64,000 nucleotides of DNA from Acidobacteriota bacterium (GTDB lineage Bacteria; Acidobacteriota; Thermoanaerobaculia; Multivoradales; J023), in the NCBI GenBank assembly GCA_029263315.1, contig JAJCXR010000014.1:62001-126000 (forward strand). Reading direction: 5' to 3'. The notes under the pieces were generated by a model. It was not told the origin of the DNA, did not search any database, and saw only the letters and a program-made list of their open reading frames with translations. This document shows, piece after piece, positions 45,275-53,632 of this stretch. Position numbers and translations under genes: made by a program. The first letter of the stretch is position 1. Each line of letters starts with the position of its first letter.

Positions 45275-45311
45275 GGGGCGGGTCCAGCAACAGGTGATGG
45301 GGACCCGCCCC
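45275..45311 (+). terminator. Strong GC hairpin after yceH
   Basis: GGGGCGGGTCC (45275-45285) pairs perfectly with GGACCCGCCCC (45301-45311), loop 15. No T run follows, so it may be a transcript stabiliser or a partial terminator. The rest of the 272-bp gap before the sigma factor shows nothing recognised. Confidence 0.5.
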
Positions 45312-45523
45312 AAGGCCCTTCCTTGGGATGTCCGTTCCTCCGGCCAAGGATTGGCGGATGCCGGGGGTGTGATGCACATCTCCCGGTGAGCCCTTGGAAG
45401 GTACGAGCTCTGGCCTGTATTCCAAATTGCGTCTTCAGCGGGGCGATTCCATCACAGGGATTGCAAGAATCCGGCTCCCCCGAGGGGGCAGCCGCTAGAA
45501 TGGGCCATCGGAGGTTGCAATCC

Positions 45524-46147
45524 ATGGTGCCAACGGCCGAGGAGCCAAACAGAAACGGCGAGGACCCGCAAACGGTCCTCGAGCAAGATCGTGTCGAGGT
45601 GACCCGTCTGCTCTTGGCTTGGCGCGGTGGCGACGCCCAGGCCCTCGACGCCTTGATTCCCATCGTCTATCGACAATTGCGAGAGATCGCCCATGTTCAT
45701 CTGCGGCGCGAGCATTCGGTGCGCACCCTGCAACCCACGGAGCTGGTGCACGAAGTCTACCTGCGTTTGGTCGAAGCGGACATCGCGTGGCAAGGCAAGG
45801 CTCATTTCTTTGCCGTCGCGGGTCGCTTGATGCGCCGTCTGTTGGTGGATGAATCCCGTCGACGCAGCCGTCAGAAGCGGGGTGGCGAGCGTCCCTTGCG
45901 GCTCGAGGATCTGGATCATCTGCCCGCCCTGTCCAGCCCACAGCGCTTGCTGGACCTCGACCAGGCCCTGCAACGGCTCGAAGCCTTCGATGAGCGCAAG
46001 GCGCGGGTCGTCGAGGCGCGTATTTTTGCCGGTCTGACCATCGACGAGACCTCCAAGGTGCTTGCTGTCTCCACCTCCACCGTCGAGCGGGAGCTCCGCT
46101 TGGCCCGCAGTTGGTTGGCCCGCGAGTTGATGGCAGAGCCGGAATGA
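45524..46147 (+). CDS. ECF-type RNA polymerase sigma factor
   Basis: 207 residues from ATG 45524, GGAGG upstream; the open frame continues upstream without similarity. Region 2 includes LQPTELVHEVYLRLVE and region 4 the helix-turn-helix GLTIDETSKVLAVSTSTVERELRLAR. It belongs to the ECF subgroup (often described as Sig-70_X6-like) that sits beside Ser/Thr kinases in Acidobacteriota and Planctomycetota. The kinase gene follows 19 bp downstream, so kinase control of the sigma factor is likely. No anti-sigma factor is seen. Confidence 0.92.
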   Translation: MVPTAEEPNRNGEDPQTVLEQDRVEVTRLLLAWRGGDAQALDALIPIVYRQLREIAHVHLRREHSVRTLQPTELVHEVYLRLVEADIAWQGKAHFFAVAGRLMRRLLVDESRRRSRQKRGGERPLRLEDLDHLPALSSPQRLLDLDQALQRLEAFDERKARVVEARIFAGLTIDETSKVLAVSTSTVERELRLARSWLARELMAEPE

Positions 46148-46166
46148 TTGGCTTCGCCGGCATGTC

Positions 46167-48893
46167 ATGACATCGAGCTCCGACTGGCAGCGCATCGAGG
46201 AATGTTTCCATCGAGCAGTGGATCTTTCCGTCGCGGCGCAGCAGGCGTACCTCGCCGCCCTCGACGACGCTGACCTGCGGCGGCAGGTGGAGTCCCTGCT
46301 GGCGGCCGACGACGTGGCCGAGGAGCTGGTGGATGGGGCGGTCGCCGAGTCGGTGGAATGGTTGGCGCAAGAGCCCGCCGAGGGGCTGCCCGACCTCGGA
46401 CCCTATCGACCGATACGGGAGCTTGGGCGTGGAGGGTTTGGCACCGTGTATCTGGCGGAGCGGACGGACCGCGATTTCCGCCTGGAGGTGGCGGTCAAAC
46501 GGGTACAACGGGCCTATGGCCCGACGGATCTGGCGCAGCGGTTTTTGCTCGAACGCCGAATCCTGGCACGGCTCGATCACCCTAATATCGCCAAGCTCTT
46601 CGACGCCGGCACCAGCGGCGATGGGGACCCGTACTTCGTCATGGAGTACATCGCCGGTGATCCCCTAGACCGTCATTGTGACGACCGGCGTTTGGATGTC
46701 CGTCGGCGTTTGTTGCTGATGCTCGATATCTGTGCCGCCGTCTCCTATGCGCACCGCAACCTGGTGGTGCACCGGGATCTCAAACCGTCGAACATCTTGG
46801 TCACCGGCGACGGCGTTCCCAAGCTGCTCGACTTCGGCATTGCCAAGCTCCTGGACGACGGCTCGACCTCCCCCCTGGCGATGACCCGCACCGGGCTGTT
46901 GCCTCTGACCCCAGAATACGCCAGCCCCGAGCAAGTGCGGGCCGAAACACTGACCACAGCCTCTGATGTCTACTCCCTAGGAGTTGTGCTCTTTCGCCTG
47001 CTAAGTGGCTCAGCGCCCTATGATTTTCCTGCGCCGCGCCGCGCCTCGACGATTGAGCGGGTGATCTGCGACGATCCGGTACCGCCGATGAGCCAACGCT
47101 TCGCCGAGCTGGACGCGACCAGGGGCGAAAAGCTGGCCGAGCGCCGGGCCACCTCCCGAGATGGGTTACGGCGGGAGTTGCGAGGGGACCTCGATAACAT
47201 CGTCGCCAAGGCGTTGCGCAAGGAAAGCGAGCGTCGTTACGGCTCCGTCGAGCAGCTGGCGGACGACCTGCGGCGCCACCTCGACCGCCGGCCGGTGAAG
47301 GCCACCGGCGATTCCCTGGCCTACGTGACCGGGCGGTTTCTGCGGCGTCATCTCTGGGGGGTGACAACCGTTGTCCTGTTGTTGTTGTCGTTGCTGGGGG
47401 GAATCGTGGCCACCACCCATCAGATGCAGCAGGCCCAACAGCATCAAGCACGGGCCGAGCGGGTGATCGATCTGTTGGTCAACGACGTGTTCGGATCGGC
47501 CACTAAGGATCGGGCCCAGGACGAGCTGCCGGACGCCCGGCAGATTCTCGATCAGAGCACCCGGGCCCTGGACCGCCAGTTGGCGGCGACTCCCTATGTG
47601 CACGGCACCGTGTTGGCGGTTGTGGGAGGCCTTTACCAGCGCCTCGGGGCCTACGACCGGGCTCAAGTCTTCCTACAGCGAGGGCTCGAGCGGCTGCGGC
47701 CGCTGCTCGGCGAAGAGCATCCCGAAGTGTTGCGCCTTGGCAGCGACCTGGCGGACGCCTATTTGGACCGCAACCTCTTCCTGCCGGCTCGGGATCTGCT
47801 GCTCGAAATCGTCCGTCGCCAGCGTCGCTTCCCGGAGAGCGTCGCCGATTTGGCGGTCAGCCTGTTGCGTCTGGCGAGCGTCGAAGAGAATCTGGGCAAC
47901 AGTGGGGTGGCCGAGGGGCTGCTGACCGAATCCCTGGGTTTGCGGCGGCAGCTCTATGGCGACGATTCCCTGGAGGTGGCTGATGCCAAGAATTTGCGTG
48001 CCCAGTTTGCCCGTCAGGGGCGGGATCTGGAGACGGCAGAGATGCTATTTCAAGAGGTGCTGGAAGTACGACGTCGGCGCCTGGGGCACGATCATCGGGA
48101 CGTCTTGACGACGCTCAGCGATCTCGCCGTCTGCGCCTATGATCGGCAGGATTTTGCCCGCGCCGAAGAGATGCTGGTGCAGGTGGTATCGCTGAGCGAG
48201 CACATCCACGGTCCGGTGCACCGCAATGTCGCCCATCCCTTGATCAACTTGGGGGCGGTGCAGCGCAAGCTAGGGCACTACGACGCGGCCGTACCGGTGC
48301 TGCAACGGGCCCTCGACATACAACAAGAAGTTTTTGGAGCGGACCACGCCAAGACCCTGGTGGCGGCCCGTAACCTGGCGCGTCTCTACTTGGATCGCGG
48401 AGAGATCGAACCGGCGGAAAGGTGGATACTGTCGAATCTACAAAGCTTGCGGCGTCAACGGGCGAGCCCCCTGGAGGTGGCCAAATACCAGCTGGACCTG
48501 GCGGACCTGGAGACCGAGCGGGGGGCCTTCTCCAAAGCCAAGCCACTCTACCTCGAGGTGGACGGTGTCCTGGCGTCCCATCTGCCGGCAGGCCATCCGA
48601 TTCGAGCCCTGACGCTGTTCCAGCTGGGCCGTATCGCCTGCCAGGAGAAAGATTGGCCGACCGCCAAGCGCTATCTTCGACGGGCCCTGGACATTCAACT
48701 CGAGGCCCTGGGGGAAGGGCATTACCGCACGGCGCGGACGCAAGCCGAGCTGGCCCTGTGCTTGATCGACCAGGGCCAAGAGGAAGCCGGCCAAACCATG
48801 CTCGCTCCGGCGTTGGAACGTTTGCGCGCCGAGCTGGCTCCGAACGACCCGATCCGGGTTTGGGTGGAACGACGAGCCTCCCCCCGAAGTTGA
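46167..48893 (+). CDS. Ser/Thr protein kinase with C-terminal TPR array
   Basis: 908 residues. An N-terminal leader (1-75) precedes a kinase domain (about 80-370): Lys111 in VAVKRV, HRD 202-204, DFG 222-224. A transmembrane helix sits at about 393-411. Residues 430-890 hold about ten TPR/Sel1-like helical repeats, the outer part being periplasmic if TM topology is standard. The pair with the ECF sigma is a recurrent unit in these phyla: the kinase is thought to control the sigma factor. RD kinase, so activation-loop phosphorylation is expected. Confidence 0.93.
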   Translation: MTSSSDWQRIEECFHRAVDLSVAAQQAYLAALDDADLRRQVESLLAADDVAEELVDGAVAESVEWLAQEPAEGLPDLGPYRPIRELGRGGFGTVYLAERTDRDFRLEVAVKRVQRAYGPTDLAQRFLLERRILARLDHPNIAKLFDAGTSGDGDPYFVMEYIAGDPLDRHCDDRRLDVRRRLLLMLDICAAVSYAHRNLVVHRDLKPSNILVTGDGVPKLLDFGIAKLLDDGSTSPLAMTRTGLLPLTPEYASPEQVRAETLTTASDVYSLGVVLFRLLSGSAPYDFPAPRRASTIERVICDDPVPPMSQRFAELDATRGEKLAERRATSRDGLRRELRGDLDNIVAKALRKESERRYGSVEQLADDLRRHLDRRPVKATGDSLAYVTGRFLRRHLWGVTTVVLLLLSLLGGIVATTHQMQQAQQHQARAERVIDLLVNDVFGSATKDRAQDELPDARQILDQSTRALDRQLAATPYVHGTVLAVVGGLYQRLGAYDRAQVFLQRGLERLRPLLGEEHPEVLRLGSDLADAYLDRNLFLPARDLLLEIVRRQRRFPESVADLAVSLLRLASVEENLGNSGVAEGLLTESLGLRRQLYGDDSLEVADAKNLRAQFARQGRDLETAEMLFQEVLEVRRRRLGHDHRDVLTTLSDLAVCAYDRQDFARAEEMLVQVVSLSEHIHGPVHRNVAHPLINLGAVQRKLGHYDAAVPVLQRALDIQQEVFGADHAKTLVAARNLARLYLDRGEIEPAERWILSNLQSLRRQRASPLEVAKYQLDLADLETERGAFSKAKPLYLEVDGVLASHLPAGHPIRALTLFQLGRIACQEKDWPTAKRYLRRALDIQLEALGEGHYRTARTQAELALCLIDQGQEEAGQTMLAPALERLRAELAPNDPIRVWVERRASPRS

Positions 48894-48921
48894 CGATCCT
48901 TTGCCGCCATAAAGCTCGTCG

Positions 48922-49806
48922 TCAGGGGATCGGGCCGTTGCAGCCCCAATCATCGATCACCAGCCCGCCATCGCTCCTGCCGCCTGGGGTTAGCACCGGT
49001 AGACGAAGGATGGTGTCGCCTTCTCCATAGCGCAGATTGCCGGGAACACTGGGGTCACCGATGTGCCAGCGAATCAAGATGTCGTAGTGACCGACCTGGC
49101 TCTCAGCCCCTTGCCACAGGATTTCATTCCATCCGTCAGGGCTGGCGGCGATCGGCTGACCCTGTGGAAATCCGACCCGTAGATCCTGAAATGGCATGCC
49201 CAGCGTCCAGGAGCTCCGGTGCTCGACGACGAAGACGCTGGCGGCGCCGGTGGGCCCGTCGGACACGATGAGAAGGGTCTCATGGCTGGGCAGAAGCTGC
49301 CGCGGGCATGCCTTGAGATCTGCGGGGAAGATCAGCGGTTGAACGCTGTGGACGATTTCGAGATCTTGACCTGCGAGGAGGCTGCCGTCGGCGGCGACGA
49401 GCTGGACAGTCACGGTCAGGCCCAGGATCTGTCGTGCTTCCCGGGGATAGCGAAAGGGATAACCGTCGCCGAGTAGCTTGCAGTCGCAGCCGCCGATGCC
49501 GGTGCGCAGCCATAGGGGCACCGACGCCACGTTGCCGTCGGAATCAGCGGTCACCGGTTTCTGGAGAATCGTCTGACCCTGCCAATCGACGAGTTGGAGG
49601 GTGATCGAGCTACCTGCAGGGAGCCCTGCGGCTCCCACATGCAGGTCGCTACCCAGGGGTAAGGCGCTCAAGGTGTTGTGGCCGTCGCTGGTGACGATCG
49701 AGCTGGCCCCGACGGCAGGGGCTAAGCAGAGGGCTAGCAGCATGGCCAATAGGGTGATCGGGGTCGGTGCGAATGAACGCTGGTTGGCGGAGGCTACTGT
49801 TTGCAT
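48922..49806 (-). CDS. Secreted protein of unknown function
   Basis: 294 residues, GAGGAGAAT upstream of the ATG. A signal peptide covers about residues 1-34 (LLAMLLALCLAPAVGA). The remainder is beta-rich by eye, with several cysteines (GGCDCKL, ADLKACP, DDWGCNG) that may form disulfides. I recognise no domain. It stands alone, convergent with the ECF-kinase operon and divergent from the VanZ-like gene. Confidence 0.72.
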   Translation of the reverse strand: MQTVASANQRSFAPTPITLLAMLLALCLAPAVGASSIVTSDGHNTLSALPLGSDLHVGAAGLPAGSSITLQLVDWQGQTILQKPVTADSDGNVASVPLWLRTGIGGCDCKLLGDGYPFRYPREARQILGLTVTVQLVAADGSLLAGQDLEIVHSVQPLIFPADLKACPRQLLPSHETLLIVSDGPTGAASVFVVEHRSSWTLGMPFQDLRVGFPQGQPIAASPDGWNEILWQGAESQVGHYDILIRWHIGDPSVPGNLRYGEGDTILRLPVLTPGGRSDGGLVIDDWGCNGPIP

Positions 49807-49973
49807 CGTCTATTCTCCTCATCTAGGATTTGCATCCATTCTTTGGCCCTCCGGGAGCTCCGCTTCGACAAAGCCGTCGGCTACGGGTCTGTCCGGGCGT
49901 CCTGGGGACGGCTCGTGCTGCTGACCGAGATCGAGCAGCTCTTCAGAACCATCGGAGGGGGCCGTATGAGTCA

Positions 49974-51110
49974 TTGCGTCATCGCTTGGAGGATTCCATC
50001 AAACGCTTTTTACCAGCCATAGCACTCGGGCTCACCATCGTCGGGCTGGCGCCGTTTGTCGGTCTGCTCCGAGACTATCTCTTCGCGGCCTTCGCCAAGG
50101 ACGCCGTCAAGGTACTTTCGGCGTCATTTGCCATCCTGGGCCTGGTGCTGGTTGTCCTCGCCCTGGTGCGTATTCGTCAGCGACGCTGGCTGCGCTACGG
50201 CGGTTTGCTGGCCAGTGGTGCTTTGGTCTGGCTGCAGGCGGTGGGATTCGAGACGGATCTGGCGCAAGTCAACATCGCTGAGAAGTTCCATTTGGTGGAA
50301 TACGGCCTCTTGGCCTGGCTACTCTACCGCGCCCTGACGCACTCGGATGGGGGACAAGGGGAGACGGCTGACCTGCGTCTCTTCGTGCTGCCCCTGTTGT
50401 GGGTGACCGTTGCCGGAGCCCTCGATGAGGGCATGCAGTGGTGGGTGGAGACGCGGACTGGCGAGATCCGTGATGTGTGGCTCAACCAGCTCTCCGGCGC
50501 CTGCGGCCTGCTTTTCGCCTTCAGCCTGCAACCGCCAAAGCGTTTCGTTTGGCGCCTCGAAGGCTCCCGGCTGCTGGCGGCGAGCGGTGCTTCGGCCATT
50601 GTGGTGGTGGGCGTATTCTTCTACTCGGCGCATCTGGGTTACATGATCGAGGATCCACAGATCGGTCGCTTCCGTTCGTGGTTCAGCCGCGAGAGGTTGC
50701 TGGCGACGGCGCAACAGCGGCAAGAAACCTGGAAGACTCGGCCACCGGGGGAGCTCTCGCCCTGGCGGCGGGAAGATCGATTTCTTACCGAGGCGGGATG
50801 GCACAACCACCATCGCAATGACAGCTACGAGCACGGCGACGACGCCCTGGCGCTCCAAGCCAATCGCATCCTGGAAACCTACTACGCGCCGTATCTGGAC
50901 CTGGAGTCCTTCCGTCAGACCGGGGATCGCCGCTTCCCGCCCCATGCCGCACAGCGGGTCGAAGCGGCGGCCTCGGCGGTCAAACCGGCCACCTATGTCA
51001 GCCCGGTTCTGGAGAGTCGCATCTACACCTGGCCCTCCAAACCTCTGTTCGCCTTGCTGGTGGTTTCTGCCCTGGCCCTCTGGCTCAGGTTTGCCCGGAC
51101 ACCTTGGTAA
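49974..51110 (+). CDS. VanZ-like membrane protein
   Basis: About 378 residues from a TTG at 49974; the start is uncertain. An ATG lies only far upstream in frame (49830), and GGAGG at 49988-49992 instead sits 5 nt before an ATC (49998), an unusual start. The N-terminal half has five hydrophobic segments and the VanZ motif ALDEGMQWWVETRTGEIRDVWLNQLSG. The C-terminal half is a soluble region with many acidic residues, then a final TM. VanZ domains are involved in teicoplanin resistance or membrane-lipid related roles; the specific function is unknown. Confidence 0.75.
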   Translation: MRHRLEDSIKRFLPAIALGLTIVGLAPFVGLLRDYLFAAFAKDAVKVLSASFAILGLVLVVLALVRIRQRRWLRYGGLLASGALVWLQAVGFETDLAQVNIAEKFHLVEYGLLAWLLYRALTHSDGGQGETADLRLFVLPLLWVTVAGALDEGMQWWVETRTGEIRDVWLNQLSGACGLLFAFSLQPPKRFVWRLEGSRLLAASGASAIVVVGVFFYSAHLGYMIEDPQIGRFRSWFSRERLLATAQQRQETWKTRPPGELSPWRREDRFLTEAGWHNHHRNDSYEHGDDALALQANRILETYYAPYLDLESFRQTGDRRFPPHAAQRVEAAASAVKPATYVSPVLESRIYTWPSKPLFALLVVSALALWLRFARTPW

Positions 51111-51180
51111 GACCCGGTCACGTTGGTAAGACCCGGTTACGTATGTAAGACCTGGTTAGGTCTGTAAGACCCCGGTCTTG
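51104..51180. repeat. 19-bp tandem repeats spanning two convergent 3' ends
   Basis: Four units: 51104-51122, 51123-51141, 51142-51160 and 51161-51180. Units share GTAAGACC-GGT; the first two differ by one base, the last two are more diverged. The TAA stop of the VanZ-like gene (51108-51110) and the stop of the carboxyltransferase gene (51156-51158, minus strand) lie inside the array. Confidence 0.85.
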
Positions 51181-52817
51181 AACTCCGGTAGCCGGTCATT
51201 GAGGGAGGCGCAGGCCAAGGACCGGGAGAGAATCTCTCGCGTCTGGCGGGGATCGATGATGTCGTCCACCCACAGGCGGGAGGCGGCGTAGCGGGGGTCC
51301 ATGGCATCGCTGTAGCGCTTTTGGATGCGGTCGAGGAGGTTTTTCTTCTCGTCTTCGCTCACCCCATCGCCGCGGTTCTTGAGCTGGATCCCCAACAGCG
51401 TTTTGCTGGCCTGCTCACCGCCCATGACGGCGATGGCCGCCGAGGGCCAAGCGTAGACGAAGCGCGCTCCGTAAGCCTTGCCGCACATGGCGTAGTTACC
51501 GGCGCCGTAGGAATTGCCGACGAAGAGGGTGATCTTGGGCACCACCGAGTTGGCCACCGCGTTGACCATCTTGGCGCCGTCCTTGATGATGCCGCCCCGT
51601 TCGGCCCGACTGCCGACCATAAAACCGGTGACGTCCTGGATGAAGATCAGGGGAATGCCTTTTTGGTTGCAGACCTCGACAAAACGGGCCCCTTTGGCGG
51701 CGGAATCGGAGTAGATGACGCCGCCGATCTGAAGCTCCTTGTCCCGTGGCCCGGTGCCGGTACGTCGCGGCACGATGGAGCGCTGGTTGGCGACGATGCC
51801 GACCGCCCAGCCATCGATCCAGCCGGTGCCACAGACCAAGGTCTGGCCGTGGGTGGCTTTGAATTCGTCGAGCTCGCTGCCATCCATGAGCCGTGCCAGC
51901 AAGTCGCGAACATCATATGGGCGAGACCGATCCACCGGCACGATGCCGAAGATTTCCTCCGCCGGGTGAAGGGGCGGCCGTGGCTCGCGCCGGGCGAAAG
52001 GGGCACGCGGCGTTGCCGCCAATTGCGAGAATTGGGAGCGAATCTTGGCCAGGCAGGAGGCGTCGTCCGGGTGGCGATGATCCACCACTCCGGAGATGTC
52101 GCATTGCACCACGGCACCGCCGAGCTCCTGGTTGTCGATTTGCTCACCGATGGCCGCCTTGACCAAATGAGAGCCGGCCAGGAAGATGGAGCCGGTGCCT
52201 TCGACGATGTGGGATTCGTCGCTCATGATCGGTAAATAGGCCCCGCCGGCGACGCAGGACCCCATCACCGCCGCCATCTGGAAAATCCCCTCGGCGGAGA
52301 GGCGGGCATTGTTGTAGAAGACTCGGCCAAAATGCTCGCGATCCGGAAAGATTTCGTCTTGCAACGGCAGGAAGACCCCCGCCGAGTCCACCAAATAGAC
52401 GATGGGCAGACGGTTTTCCAGGGCCATTTCCTGGGCTCGCAGGATCTTTTTGCAGGTGATGGGAAACCACGCTCCGGCCTTGACCGTCGCGTCGTTGGCC
52501 ACCACCATGACCTCGCGGCCTTCGATCATGCCGGTGCCGGTGACCACACCCCCCGCCGGAGCACCACGGTATTCCTCGTACATGCCGTGGCCCACCCAGA
52601 TGCCCCATTCGATGAAGGTACCGGGATCACAAAGGGCTTCGATGCGTTGGCGAGCCAGCATCTTGCCACGTTTGAGTTGTTTCTCTTGGGAAGCCTTGCC
52701 GCCGCCCAGACGGATGATTTCTGTTTCACCGTGCATGGTGTCCAGCGTCTGATGCCAAGCGGCTTGTCGGGCCTCGAAATTTGTATCTTGCTTCACGTTG
52801 CTATCTAGAATCGCCAC
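51156..52817 (-). CDS. Acyl-CoA carboxylase carboxyltransferase subunit (MCC-beta-like)
   Basis: 553 residues from GTG 52817, preceded by GGAGGGACAT; an upstream frame of 61 codons lacks similarity. It has crotonase-fold carboxyltransferase halves: N-terminal APAGGVVTGTG, YLVDSAGVFLPLQ, AGGAYLPIMSDE and C-terminal GIVANQRSIVP, FIQDVTGFMVG, GNSYGAGNYAM. This resembles methylcrotonyl-CoA carboxylase beta or related acyl-CoA carboxylases. It needs a biotin carboxylase partner, none of which is in the window. Pathway: leucine or branched-chain degradation, or odd-chain fatty acid use. Last codons lie in the 19-bp repeat array. Confidence 0.93.
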   Translation of the reverse strand: MAILDSNVKQDTNFEARQAAWHQTLDTMHGETEIIRLGGGKASQEKQLKRGKMLARQRIEALCDPGTFIEWGIWVGHGMYEEYRGAPAGGVVTGTGMIEGREVMVVANDATVKAGAWFPITCKKILRAQEMALENRLPIVYLVDSAGVFLPLQDEIFPDREHFGRVFYNNARLSAEGIFQMAAVMGSCVAGGAYLPIMSDESHIVEGTGSIFLAGSHLVKAAIGEQIDNQELGGAVVQCDISGVVDHRHPDDASCLAKIRSQFSQLAATPRAPFARREPRPPLHPAEEIFGIVPVDRSRPYDVRDLLARLMDGSELDEFKATHGQTLVCGTGWIDGWAVGIVANQRSIVPRRTGTGPRDKELQIGGVIYSDSAAKGARFVEVCNQKGIPLIFIQDVTGFMVGSRAERGGIIKDGAKMVNAVANSVVPKITLFVGNSYGAGNYAMCGKAYGARFVYAWPSAAIAVMGGEQASKTLLGIQLKNRGDGVSEDEKKNLLDRIQKRYSDAMDPRYAASRLWVDDIIDPRQTREILSRSLACASLNDRLPEFKTGVLQT

Positions 52818-52898
52818 AGATGTCCCTCCACGTTTCACGGGGCTCCATGATCGCATATCGATCGTCCGCCGTGGCGCTTTTGCGCTAGCATTCCCGTC

Positions 52899-53177
52899 AT
52901 GAGAGTACAAATCATCGCCTTCGCCACCGCCAGCGACATCCTCGGCCGTAGACCGCTCCAGCTGGAGCTGCCGGCGGGCAGCCATCTGGCGGATTTGCAA
53001 GCGCGTTTGTTGGACCGGTTTCCTGCCCTGGAGCCCCTATGGTCGAAGCTGGCGATCGCCGTCGATGGTGAGCTGGCCCGCAGCGATCAGGAGCTACGGG
53101 ACGGTTGTGAGGTGGCGCTACTACCCCCCGTCTCCGGTGGTAGCGGCGGCCGGGCGGCGGGTGGAGGTTGGCGATGA
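52899..53177 (+). CDS. moaD: MoaD, molybdopterin synthase small subunit, with aberrant C-terminal tail
   Basis: 92 residues. The ubiquitin-like fold is recognisable and the family's conserved end PPVSGG is at 76-81. Normally the final GG is the C-terminus and becomes thiocarboxylated. Here 11 more residues (SGGRAAGGGWR) follow. A single extra base after position 53140 would give GG followed directly by TAG, so a one-base frameshift (real or sequencing error) would restore the canonical end. It overlaps moaE by 4 bp (ATGA). As read, the gene product could not be activated without cleavage. Confidence 0.85.
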   Translation: MRVQIIAFATASDILGRRPLQLELPAGSHLADLQARLLDRFPALEPLWSKLAIAVDGELARSDQELRDGCEVALLPPVSGGSGGRAAGGGWR

Positions 53178-53632
53178 CGTCACATGTAGCCTTGGTGGAC
53201 GACGCCATCGATTTGGCGGCGGTCGAAGCTCTGGTGCGCAGCCCGCACCACGGTGCCGTCGTATTATTCTTGGGAACGGTGCGCGATCACCACGGGGGGA
53301 GATCGGTGGCCCGACTCACCTACAGCGCCTATCGCAGCATGGCGCTGAAGAATTTGCAGAGCATCGTCGAGCAGCTCGAGCAGGCGAGCGAGCCGACGCG
53401 GGTCGCCATCGTGCACCGCTTGGGGGATGTGGCGGTGGGCGAGCCCAGCGTCGTCATCGCCACCGCCTCGCCCCATCGAGCTGCGGCTTACGAAGCCAGC
53501 CGTCGAGCGCTGGAACGGCTGAAGCGTGAGGTTCCCATCTGGAAACGGGAGCACTACGCCGACGGTGAGTCGGTATGGCGGGAGGAGGAGTCGTTGTTGG
53601 TGCGAAACGAGGGTGCCGACGCCGGCAGTTGA
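53174..53632 (+). CDS. moaE: MoaE, molybdopterin synthase catalytic subunit
   Basis: 152 residues from ATG 53174, GGAGG 6 nt upstream. MoaE motifs: GAVVLFLGTVRDHHGG, LTYSAY, VAIVHRLGDVAVGEPSVV and the catalytic Lys in VPIWKREHY. With MoaD it converts precursor Z (cPMP) to molybdopterin. Its 3' end overlaps the metalloprotease gene on the opposite strand by 79 bp. No other moa genes are in the window. Confidence 0.94.
   Translation: MTSHVALVDDAIDLAAVEALVRSPHHGAVVLFLGTVRDHHGGRSVARLTYSAYRSMALKNLQSIVEQLEQASEPTRVAIVHRLGDVAVGEPSVVIATASPHRAAAYEASRRALERLKREVPIWKREHYADGESVWREEESLLVRNEGADAGS

Noticed and set aside
45323-45523. N-terminal extension of the ECF sigma factor
   Set aside because: No similarity, and the GGAGG site favours ATG 45524.
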